A stretch of 21,339 nt of DNA from an uncultured bacterium (GTDB lineage Bacteria; Patescibacteriota; Minisyncoccia; Moranbacterales; GWC2-37-73), in the NCBI GenBank assembly GCA_903866285.1, contig CAIPMZ010000010.1, positions 1 to 21,339 of the forward strand, read 5' to 3'. The notes beneath the pieces are model-generated. The model was not told the origin of the DNA. It ran no database searches and saw nothing but the letters and a program-made list of their open reading frames with translations. Below, in pieces: positions 7,271-14,129 of this stretch (position 1 is the stretch's first letter; every line of letters begins with the position of its first letter). A program made the position numbers and the translations under genes.

Positions 7271-9886
7271 ATGGATATCAGCAAACTTACAACTAAAAGC
7301 CAGGAAGCACTACGGAAATCTCAGGAATTAGCGCTCTCCCTGGGCCAACAACAAGTGGATGTTTTTCATCTGCTTAATTGTTTAATTTCTCAAAAGGGTT
7401 CGATTGTGCCGACAATTTTGAAGAAAATTGGAGCTGAGCTTGAAAAAATTAAAGGGCAAGCCTTGGCTGAAGCTGAAAAATATCCGAAAGCCACGACGGG
7501 AGTTTTAGGGCAGATTTTCATTACGCCAATGTTAATGCAGGTGCTTGAACAAGCAGAGGATGAAATGGAAAATATCAATGATGATTTTATTTCTACGGAA
7601 CATCTCTTGCTGGCGCTGCTGGCTGTTGAATCTCCCGCCGAAAAAATGTTGGTAGCCAATGCAATTAATTATGAGGAAGTACTGAAAATTTTATCTGAAG
7701 TTCGCGGTAATCAACGCGTTGATTCGCCTGAGCCGGAAAATAAATTCCAGGTGATTGAGCGTTATACGATTAATCTGACGAAATTGGCGCTACTGGATAA
7801 ACTTGATCCAGTAATTGGTCGAGATGAAGAAATTAGAAGAGTAATGCAAGTTTTAAGTCGGCGGACTAAAAATAATCCAGTTTTAATTGGCGAAGCGGGG
7901 ACTGGAAAGACCGCTATCGTGGAAGGCTTGGCGCAACGAATTGTTTCGGGCGATGTCCCAGAGACGCTGAAGGATAAGGAACTTATTTCGCTCGATCTAG
8001 GCGCGATGCTAGCTGGCGCAAAATTCAGAGGCGAGTTCGAAGACCGCTTGAAAGCTATCTTAAAAGAAACTGAAAGTGCGGCGGGAAAATACATTTTGTT
8101 TATCGATGAACTGCATACGCTCGTTGGCGCGGGAGCTACGGAAGGGTCGCTGGATGCTTCTAATATGCTCAAGCCAGCCTTGGCACGAGGGAAATTAAAA
8201 ACCATTGGCGCCACGACCATTAAAGAGTACCAGCGCTATATCGAAAAAGATGCTGCCCTAGAAAGACGCTTTCAACCTATCCTTGTTTCGCAGCCATCGC
8301 TAGAAGATTCAATCGCGATTTTGCGGGGGATTAAAGAACGCTATGAGCTTCACCATGGTATAAAAATTACCGATGATGCCATTGAGGCTGCCGTAAAATT
8401 ATCTAGTCGTTATATTACGGATCGATTTTTACCGGATAAAGCCGTTGATTTAATTGATGAAGCTTCTTCAGCGCTACGGATGCAAATTGATTCGATGCCA
8501 ATTGAACTTGATCAGATGCAGCGAAAAATTCGTCAATTTGAAATTGAGAAAAAAGCGATCCAGCGCGATAAAAATAAAGACAGTCGCCGGAAAATTTTAC
8601 ACCTTAATAAGCAACTGGCGGAATTAAAAGAACGCGCAAATAGCTTAATGTTACAATGGCAAACGGAAAAAGGTTTGATTATGGCGAGCCGGCAACACAA
8701 AAAAGAAATTGATAAACTTAAATCCCAAGCCGAACTAGCTGAAAGAAAAGGGCAACTCGATCAAGTGGCTGAAATTCGCTATGGCAAAATTCCGCTTTTA
8801 GAAAAAAAGATTACAGAGGAAGAAAAAAAACTTGGGAAAATTCAGCGCGAAGGCTCTTTATTAAAGGAGGAAATTACGGGCGAAGATATTGCCCAAATCG
8901 TGTCGCGTTGGACAGGAATTCCAGTTTCAAAAATGTTAGCTGGTGAGGTAGAAAAATTAGCTTATATGGAAAAGGAATTGGCCAAAGGCGTGATTGGTCA
9001 AGATGAAGCGATTAAATCAGTTTCTAACGCTATTCGTCGCTCGCGAGCGGGGATTTCAGAAGAAAACCGACCGATCGGCTCTTTTATTTTTCTAGGGCCA
9101 ACTGGGGTTGGGAAAACGCAATTAGCTAAAACGCTGGCCGAATTTCTCTTTAATGATCCAAAAGCGCTAATCCGTTTAGATATGAGTGAGTACATGGAAT
9201 CACATTCAACCGCTAAACTAACTGGTTCGCCTCCAGGTTACGTTGGCTATGAAGAAGGTGGCCAACTAACTGAAATTGTTCGCCGACGACCCTATAGCGT
9301 AATCTTATTCGATGAAATTGAAAAAGCTCATCCGCAAGTTTTTAATATTTTACTCCAAATTTTAGATGATGGACGCCTAACTGATGCAAAGGGTCGCGAA
9401 GTTAATTTTAAAAACACGGTTATTGTGATGACATCCAATGTTGGTTCTGATATAATATACAGAGCGCAGGGTTTTGGTTTCCAGGGTGAGCGTAGTGAGG
9501 ATGGAAATAGCGAAACTGAAATGCGAAGTAAGGTTCAAGCTAGTTTGAAGGAGCAGTTTAAGCCGGAATTTTTAAATCGAATTGATGAGCTTATTATTTT
9601 TCATCCGCTTGGCAAAAAAGTTTTAGAAAAGATCGTTGAATTGCAACTGGAAATCGTGCAAAAGCGCTTGACTGAGAAAAATATTAAATTAAAAATTTCC
9701 AAAGAGGTTAAAGAATATATTTCGAACAAGGGTTTCGACGTCGTTTATGGGGCTAGACCGCTAAAAAGAGTAATCCAAAATGAAATTTTGGATGAACTGG
9801 CGCTAGAAATAATTGAAAAGAAAATCGACAGTGGAGATACAGTTAAGGTTCAACTTGAAAAAGAGAAGATTGTTTTAAGTAAATAG
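7271..9886 (+). CDS. clpB: ATP-dependent disaggregase ClpB
   Basis: An 871-aa Hsp100 chaperone, full length for the family. It extracts polypeptides from aggregates by ATP-driven threading, normally with the DnaK system, in the cytoplasm. The tandem-helix Clp N domain covers about 1-145. NBD1 has Walker A GEAGTGKT (207-214), the pore loop KFRGEFEDR (251-259) and Walker B ILFIDE with LHTLVGAG. A long coiled-coil middle domain lies at about 400-525. NBD2 starts after TGIPVSKM, with Walker A GPTGVGKT (about 609-616) and FDEIEKAHP. The middle domain and the absence of a ClpP-docking tripeptide in NBD2 separate it from ClpA and ClpC. The pore-loop aromatic is Phe where Tyr is usual. ATG 7271 fits the predicted promoter, though the ribosome binding site is weak (AAAGAG). 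It is followed by a membrane protein gene with an 87-nt gap. Confidence 0.95.
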   Translation: MDISKLTTKSQEALRKSQELALSLGQQQVDVFHLLNCLISQKGSIVPTILKKIGAELEKIKGQALAEAEKYPKATTGVLGQIFITPMLMQVLEQAEDEMENINDDFISTEHLLLALLAVESPAEKMLVANAINYEEVLKILSEVRGNQRVDSPEPENKFQVIERYTINLTKLALLDKLDPVIGRDEEIRRVMQVLSRRTKNNPVLIGEAGTGKTAIVEGLAQRIVSGDVPETLKDKELISLDLGAMLAGAKFRGEFEDRLKAILKETESAAGKYILFIDELHTLVGAGATEGSLDASNMLKPALARGKLKTIGATTIKEYQRYIEKDAALERRFQPILVSQPSLEDSIAILRGIKERYELHHGIKITDDAIEAAVKLSSRYITDRFLPDKAVDLIDEASSALRMQIDSMPIELDQMQRKIRQFEIEKKAIQRDKNKDSRRKILHLNKQLAELKERANSLMLQWQTEKGLIMASRQHKKEIDKLKSQAELAERKGQLDQVAEIRYGKIPLLEKKITEEEKKLGKIQREGSLLKEEITGEDIAQIVSRWTGIPVSKMLAGEVEKLAYMEKELAKGVIGQDEAIKSVSNAIRRSRAGISEENRPIGSFIFLGPTGVGKTQLAKTLAEFLFNDPKALIRLDMSEYMESHSTAKLTGSPPGYVGYEEGGQLTEIVRRRPYSVILFDEIEKAHPQVFNILLQILDDGRLTDAKGREVNFKNTVIVMTSNVGSDIIYRAQGFGFQGERSEDGNSETEMRSKVQASLKEQFKPEFLNRIDELIIFHPLGKKVLEKIVELQLEIVQKRLTEKNIKLKISKEVKEYISNKGFDVVYGARPLKRVIQNEILDELALEIIEKKIDSGDTVKVQLEKEKIVLSK

Positions 9887-9934
9887 CACACAGAAACTAA
9901 GTTGGGGATTTTCGCTGCGAAAATATTACTAAGC

Positions 9935-9943
9935 TGGTATATT
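9935..9943 (+). promoter_or_regulatory. Possible extended -10 promoter for the membrane protein gene
   Basis: TGGTATATT carries a TGn extension and a TATATT hexamer, but no convincing -35 lies 16-18 bp upstream. The transcript start would be near 9950, 24 nt before ATG 9974. If real, it supports 9974 over TTG 9902 as the start codon. Confidence 0.3.
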
Positions 9944-9973
9944 TTATTTGAGTTTAAAATTAAAAATAAAAAA

Positions 9974-10750
9974 ATGTTTTTTCACGCCAAGATATTTTTA
10001 TATAGTCTTATCTTTCTCGGAATTTTGGAATTTATTTCAACCGATCTTATTAGTGCTCAATTAGGCGCCTTATCTGATAAGGGAAACTTTTTTATAAGTT
10101 TGATTTTCTTGGGTTTCTTCTTTTATTTTTTTCAAGTTGCTAGGAAAATAGCCAGGAGTTTAATTATGACTGCGGTGCCAATTTTTTTCGTGCTTGGTTC
10201 TTTTGGACTGCTCTATTTTATCGCTTCTCATTGGCAGCAACATTTCTTTATCATTCTTTGTGCTTTTGTTTATTATTTTATCCATCTCGCGCTTTATCGC
10301 TTGCGTAGTTGCCAAAAAGATCAAACAGCGCTGGGAATTTTAAGCGCGGGCAACGTAGCGACAATCTTTTTAATGTATAGCGTGGCGTATGGGCTTTATT
10401 TGAACTTTGCAATTAGCTTGTGGTTTTTTATGTTGGCTATTATGCTGATAACTATTGCGATTGGTTTTCAGTTTTTCTTTTTAATTAATAACAATAAGCG
10501 GGCGGTCTTAAATTATAGCGTCATTTTGGGCCTTATTATGGCGGAAATGGTTTGGGTCCTTAATTTTTGGCCTTTTGGTTACCTAACTACGAGCGTCTGC
10601 GGGCTGATTTTTTACTTTGTTTTTTGGGATATTATTCAATGTCATTTTCTGCAAAAATTGTCAAAAAGACGAATTGTTGCTAATATGGTTTTCTTGGGCG
10701 TTATTATTGCGATTGTGCTTTCCAGTACGCGCTGGCTCCCAGCGGTTTAA
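9974..10750 (+). CDS. Polytopic membrane protein of unknown function
   Basis: A 258-aa, very hydrophobic protein with about eight or nine predicted membrane segments separated by short loops containing Lys/Arg clusters (ARKIARS, LYRLRSCQKD, NNNKRA, LSKRR). I see no transporter signature, catalytic motif or conserved polar signature, so I assign no function. The frame is open back to TTG 9902. I prefer ATG 9974 because it begins just before the first hydrophobic helix and follows a possible promoter, while the extra 24 residues are partly charged and lack a ribosome binding site. The gap to the HtrA-like gene is 34 nt, so the two are probably co-transcribed. That pairing could mean that this protein and the membrane-anchored PDZ protein work together, but this is only positional. 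Confidence 0.7.
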   Translation: MFFHAKIFLYSLIFLGILEFISTDLISAQLGALSDKGNFFISLIFLGFFFYFFQVARKIARSLIMTAVPIFFVLGSFGLLYFIASHWQQHFFIILCAFVYYFIHLALYRLRSCQKDQTALGILSAGNVATIFLMYSVAYGLYLNFAISLWFFMLAIMLITIAIGFQFFFLINNNKRAVLNYSVILGLIMAEMVWVLNFWPFGYLTTSVCGLIFYFVFWDIIQCHFLQKLSKRRIVANMVFLGVIIAIVLSSTRWLPAV

Positions 10751-10784
10751 TTATTATTAATCCTTTTAGCTTTTAAGAAACCCT

Positions 10785-11954
10785 ATGAAAATCAGCCAAA
10801 TTAAGTTCAGAAAAGTTTTAAAGTTCGCCTTGATTGGCTTAACTATCTTTGTCATTGGCGGGGTTGGCGGGGTCTATTTTGATCAAAAAGTCTTGCCGTT
10901 TATTCGAACTAATCGTTATCTTTCCAGATTTGATTTCTTAAAGCATACAGCCGAGAATGTGACCGTGATTAGAACCACTGAGCAAGTAACGATTAAAGAC
11001 GGGGAATCGGTCAGCGAAATTTCTTCGCAAGCTTCTAACGCCACCGTTAACATTCTTTCGCTAGGTTCACAAAAGGATCCCCTTACGAAACTTCTTAGAA
11101 AAACGGATAAGGCTGGCACAGGTGTGGTCGTGACTAGCGACGGCACCATTGTTACTTATCGTGGAGCCATTATTGAAAAAGATGCGACCTATAAAGTTTT
11201 CTTGTATGACGGAAGCTACTACGACGCGACCCTCCTAGGTATCGACAGTTTTACTGACCTAGCTTATCTAAAAGTTAGCGCGCCAAATTTAACCGCGATT
11301 TCTTTTGGTGATTCGCTGGCTATCCAGCCAGGCAAGAAATTAGTAGCCATTGGCAATGCTTTCGGGGAATATCAAAACCGCTACGCCGCTGGTCTTTTAA
11401 GTAATTTAAATAAAACTTTTAACTTAAACGGATTAGCCCTGGCCTCAACTGAAAAATATGAGGGCGTCTTGGAAATGGACTTTGATAATCAGGCTCAATA
11501 TTTGGGCGGGCCAGTTATTAATTATAACGGCGAACTAATTGGGCTAATTGGAAGAGTAGTTATGGATGGCAAAGATCATTTCTTCGAAATTCCTGCTAGT
11601 GAAATTCGTAAGTCCATGGCCTTCGCTAGCGACGGAAAATTTGAAAGTAGGCCAACCTTGGGCGCTTACTACGTTTCAATTTCAAAAGAGTACGCTCTGG
11701 CGCATGATTTAAAGCGCGATCGGGGAGCGCTTATTTTTTCTCCTTCTGGAAAACAAGGTCTTGCCATTCTGGCTGGCTCACCAGCTGAAAAAGCGGGACT
11801 CAGAATTAATGATATCGTGACGATAGTAAACGATAAGGCCGTTAACTTAGACAATCCACTTTCAAATTTAATTAACCAGTTTAAAAAAGGGGACCGCGTT
11901 GAACTAACCATCGATAGAGCTGGAGTTGAAATTAAACTTTCTTTGCAGCTGTAA
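10785..11954 (+). CDS. Membrane-anchored HtrA/DegS-like PDZ protein, predicted catalytically dead
   Basis: A 389-aa protein with the layout of DegS/HtrA: a short cytoplasmic N-terminus, one membrane anchor (about 12-31), a trypsin-like domain (about 75-280) and a C-terminal PDZ domain (about 290-389, with the LAGSPAEKAGL core). The Asp motif is intact (GIDSFTDLAYLKV, D158). The other two triad positions are not. In the segment GTGVVVTSDGTIVTYRGAI the usual (N)xH is replaced and Gly127 occupies the His site. In DNQAQYLGGPV the Ser of GNSGGP is Leu240. Functional HtrA needs all three, so this is probably a pseudoprotease acting as a binding or sensing scaffold outside the membrane. The frame is intact and the surrounding fold motifs are well kept, which argues against random decay. 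A strong hairpin terminator follows at 11978. Confidence 0.85.
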   Translation: MKISQIKFRKVLKFALIGLTIFVIGGVGGVYFDQKVLPFIRTNRYLSRFDFLKHTAENVTVIRTTEQVTIKDGESVSEISSQASNATVNILSLGSQKDPLTKLLRKTDKAGTGVVVTSDGTIVTYRGAIIEKDATYKVFLYDGSYYDATLLGIDSFTDLAYLKVSAPNLTAISFGDSLAIQPGKKLVAIGNAFGEYQNRYAAGLLSNLNKTFNLNGLALASTEKYEGVLEMDFDNQAQYLGGPVINYNGELIGLIGRVVMDGKDHFFEIPASEIRKSMAFASDGKFESRPTLGAYYVSISKEYALAHDLKRDRGALIFSPSGKQGLAILAGSPAEKAGLRINDIVTIVNDKAVNLDNPLSNLINQFKKGDRVELTIDRAGVEIKLSLQL

Positions 11955-11977
11955 GCTGCTGATTTGTTCTAATTTAG

Positions 11978-12016
11978 AAGGGACTAAGCCCCCCCAATTG
12001 GGGATTTAGTCCCTTT
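11978..12016 (+). terminator. Hairpin terminator after the HtrA-like gene
   Basis: AAGGGACTAA (11978-11987) pairs with TTAGTCCCTT (12006-12015). Inside, CCCC-AATT-GGGG extends the stem. The T-run is short (TTT), so termination may be partial. It separates the clpB/HtrA group from the surface-protein locus. The rest of 11955-12090 shows nothing I recognise. Confidence 0.65.
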
Positions 12017-12090
12017 GTGCAAAATTTAAAAATATAATACTACCTCGACTGGGTTATGTTTAAAAGTTTTTAAAATTCTTTAAGCTAATA

Positions 12091-12138
12091 ATTCGAATTT
12101 ATTCGAATATTGACAAAAAACCACTTCTATGCTAGTCT
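12091..12138 (+). promoter_or_regulatory. Promoter of the LPATG surface protein, with tandem palindromes upstream
   Basis: TTGACA (12110-12115), a 17-bp spacer, then the extended -10 TGC-TAGTCT (12130-12138), followed by ATAAAATC. The same arrangement recurs before the collagen-like gene. Two identical palindromes ATTCGAAT (12091-12098 and 12101-12108), exactly 10 bp apart, end one base before the -35. Sites one helical turn apart in this position suggest a regulator binding site. The leader would be about 49 nt, without a clear SD sequence. Confidence 0.6.
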
Positions 12139-12193
12139 ATAAAATCCTTGAGAAAGGGCTTAATTAATCAATTATTTAAGAAACTATAATTAT

Positions 12194-12766
12194 ATGAACA
12201 AGAAAATCGCCGTGCTCGTAATTGTGCTTATAACCTCAGTCTTTTCAGCTAAATTAGCTTCGGCTGATATTGTGATTCGAAACAGCAATTCCAATACTAA
12301 CGTTAATAGTGCAAGCACTAGCGCGACAGCCAGTGCAACAGCGACGGGTGGAAATGCAACCGCTACTGGCGGGAACGCTACTATTAATAGCGGCTTATGC
12401 TCAAGCTGTGGAGATTCTTGCTCAAATTGCGGAGACTCAATCGGTGGAGGAACTACCACTGCGACAGGAGGTAGTGCGACCTCTACTGGTGGCACCGCTA
12501 GTACTACTGGTGGAACTAATAGTTCTGTTAGCCAAAAACAAGAATCCTCATCTACAACTAAAATAACCGTTGATACAGATAAAAGTCACACTGAAAAATA
12601 TAAAAAATACACTTACGATAAAAATCATAAAAAAATTGTTATTAAGCGACGCTTGCCAGCTACTGGAAGCGGAATACTTGGGCTAGTTGCCTTAGTGACC
12701 TTAGCCGTAATTGCGCTTGTTGTTGCTGGATTTGCAACAAAGAAATATTTTGTGAAAACAAAATAG
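12194..12766 (+). CDS. Sortase-anchored LPATG surface protein with tandem ATGGN module
   Basis: A 190-aa secreted protein. A signal peptide occupies residues 1-24 (cleavage likely after ASA). An Asn/Ser/Thr-rich module at 25-63 ends in tandem ATGGN units, aligned residue for residue with the collagen-like protein downstream. Next comes a Cys cluster CSSCGDSCSNC (69-79), more TGG(S/T) repeats, a basic Lys-rich stretch (130-152), then LPATG (154-158), a membrane helix and a KKYFVKTK tail. LPxTG, helix and positive tail form a standard sortase sorting signal, so the protein should be cleaved between Thr and Gly and attached outside the cell. The sortase gene follows about 100 nt later. The four cysteines could form disulfides or bind metal. 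The body matches no family I know. The start ATG lacks a good SD but sits at the signal peptide and 49 nt after a good promoter. Confidence 0.82.
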   Translation: MNKKIAVLVIVLITSVFSAKLASADIVIRNSNSNTNVNSASTSATASATATGGNATATGGNATINSGLCSSCGDSCSNCGDSIGGGTTTATGGSATSTGGTASTTGGTNSSVSQKQESSSTTKITVDTDKSHTEKYKKYTYDKNHKKIVIKRRLPATGSGILGLVALVTLAVIALVVAGFATKKYFVKTK

Positions 12767-12863
12767 ATATAATTTGATTCAGTTTAAATTAAGGCTACTT
12801 CGTTCAGAGGGACTAAGTACCTTCCAGACTGAAGCGGATTAAAATAACTTCTTGAATTTCAAA

Positions 12864-13727
12864 ATGATGTCTCTACTGACTGACAATCTCAAATTTCAAC
12901 TTAAAAAGGTTGGGCTCCTGGCCAGCCTTTTTTTGGCTGTGTTTTTTGGCGCTTATTATTTCATTAACATTTTCGACTTTCATCCAGCGCCAAAAGAAAC
13001 GCCTTCGCCTAAATCAGCGCCAGCGATGAATGTAAACAGCGAAGAACTGCAGAAAAGAGCTGGGCAAGATAAAATTAGCCTCGCGGATTTTCAAGCTTGG
13101 GCGAAAATTAATAAGCTAGCCGGGAAAGACCTTTATGATGGCGACCCAGATCAAGATGGATTGGTAAATTATTTAGAATACCTTCATGGCACCGATCCAA
13201 ACAACGCTGATACTGATGGAGATATTTTTTCGGATAAAGCTGAAATTACGAACGGTTATGATCCAGCCTCAAAAGGGGAGGCGATGACGACGGTTTACAT
13301 TAAAATTGAAAAGCTTGGCGTAGACGCGCCAATGGTTTGGTCAAAGACGGACGTTGAAGTTAAGATGTTGAAAGATCTAGAAAATGGGCTAGCGCATTTC
13401 ATGAAAACGGCCGCTCCTGGGCAAGTTGGGAATATGATTGTCTCGGGACATTCCAGTAATTATATTTGGGCCAAGGGCGGATATAATCATATTTTTAAGG
13501 ATTTAAATAATTTACAAATCGGCGATTTAGTAACGATTAAAACTGTCCAAAAAAACGGCCGGATTATTAATTACCAATATAAGATTACCGAAAAATTTAC
13601 CACTACGCCTGACGACGAAAGGATCTTTGCCGACAGCCCAACCCCAACCCTGACCCTAACGACTTGTTGGCCAATCGGAACTAACTTAAAGCGGTTGATT
13701 GTGAAAGCAGAAATCGTGAAGATATAG
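12864..13727 (+). CDS. Membrane-anchored sortase with EF-hand/thrombospondin-type Ca-binding loops
   Basis: A 287-aa transpeptidase that would cut LPxTG signals and attach surface proteins. Numbered from ATG 12864, a membrane anchor lies at about 16-36, followed by a Pro-rich linker. Next come DxDxDG-type loops: DGDPDQDGLVNYLEYLHGTD and NADTDGDIFSDKAEITNGYDP (about 92-134). The sortase domain spans about 140-287. The catalytic residues are visible: His196 in VSGHSS, Cys268 in TLTTC and Arg277 in NLKRL. The Ca-binding loops before a sortase domain suggest calcium-dependent folding or spacing of the enzyme. It lies between its two likely substrates (LPATG upstream, LPSTG downstream). An in-frame TTG at 12852 could add four residues; ATG 12864 or 12867 is likelier. 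No promoter is obvious in the 97-nt upstream gap, so it may be read through from the LPATG gene. The subclass is uncertain. Confidence 0.88.
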   Translation: MMSLLTDNLKFQLKKVGLLASLFLAVFFGAYYFINIFDFHPAPKETPSPKSAPAMNVNSEELQKRAGQDKISLADFQAWAKINKLAGKDLYDGDPDQDGLVNYLEYLHGTDPNNADTDGDIFSDKAEITNGYDPASKGEAMTTVYIKIEKLGVDAPMVWSKTDVEVKMLKDLENGLAHFMKTAAPGQVGNMIVSGHSSNYIWAKGGYNHIFKDLNNLQIGDLVTIKTVQKNGRIINYQYKITEKFTTTPDDERIFADSPTPTLTLTTCWPIGTNLKRLIVKAEIVKI

Positions 13728-13752
13728 AGCATGAAACACGAAACATGGAGCA
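13728..13752. repeat. Degenerate ACAYRAAACAT-type repeat after the sortase gene
   Basis: Directly after the stop codon the sequence reads AGCATGAAACACGAAACATG, then GAGCA. A related string (AGCATAGAACATAAAACACC, then TAACATAA) follows the Wzz-like gene at 20496, also right after a stop. The two copies point to a degenerate post-gene repeat family. Confidence 0.45.
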
Positions 13753-13798
13753 AGGCGCATGGATGCATGATGCGTAACGTGCGATATTGAGTACCGGC

Positions 13799-13839
13799 AG
13801 ATTGCGTCATTGCGAGCCTGCAGACAGGCGTGGCAATCT
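13799..13839. repeat. Palindromic dispersed repeat (CATTGCGAG...GGCAATCT type)
   Basis: AGATTGC (13799-13805) and GCAATCT (13833-13839) form the outer stem, and GCCTG-caga-CAGGC the inner one. Sequences built on GTCATTGCGAG...GTGGCAATCT are familiar interspersed intergenic palindromes in several bacterial groups. Only this copy is in the window. Confidence 0.55.
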
Positions 13840-13862
13840 AGAGCTAGGTTAACTTTTCTCTT

Positions 13863-13888
13863 AAAAGGCTGATTAATCAGCCTTTTTT
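13863..13888. terminator. Perfect palindromic intrinsic terminator after the sortase gene
   Basis: AAAAGGCTGATTAATCAGCC followed by TTTTTT: a perfect stem with T-runs usable on both strands. On the plus strand it ends the sortase transcript about 140 nt after the stop. Between 13728 and 14129 I see only repeats, this terminator and the next promoter; no gene. Confidence 0.85.
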
Positions 13889-14002
13889 GCGTCATTTTTA
13901 AATAGGGCTCAAGCTTTTGTCGCTTAAAGAAGGTACGTTCCTTTTCTTTCAGCATACCCCTAATGGCTTAATTTGCTTAACCCTATATGCTAACAGCAAA
14001 CA

Positions 14003-14069
14003 GGGCTTCGGGGGCTGAATTCAGGAATTCAGGCAAGCCCTTGACAAAAAAATACCAATGTGTTAGTTT
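14003..14069 (+). promoter_or_regulatory. Promoter of the collagen-like gene, abutted by a nested inverted repeat
   Basis: TTGACA (14041-14046), a 17-bp spacer, then the extended -10 TGT-TAGTTT (14061-14069), again followed by ATAAAATC as at the first surface gene. The -35 is directly preceded by a nested palindrome: GGGCTT (14003-14008) pairs with AAGCCC (14035-14040), enclosing CTGAATTC-AG-GAATTCAG (14015-14032). This may be an operator or the tail of an upstream transcript. The leader is about 54 nt. Confidence 0.6.
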
Positions 14070-14129
14070 ATAAAATCGTAAAAATTAGTAACAAGTTTAA
14101 AGGCTTATAATTAATAAGTAAGAAAATCT

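Noticed and set aside
12190..12495. Minus-strand Pro/Val-rich frame opposite the LPATG protein, and the similar frames at 14111 and 15257
   Set aside because: All three are shadows of the ATGGN module on the plus strand and have no start signals.
12309..12566. Plus-strand alternative frame inside the LPATG gene
   Set aside because: It has no ribosome binding site and its composition mirrors the repeats of the main frame.
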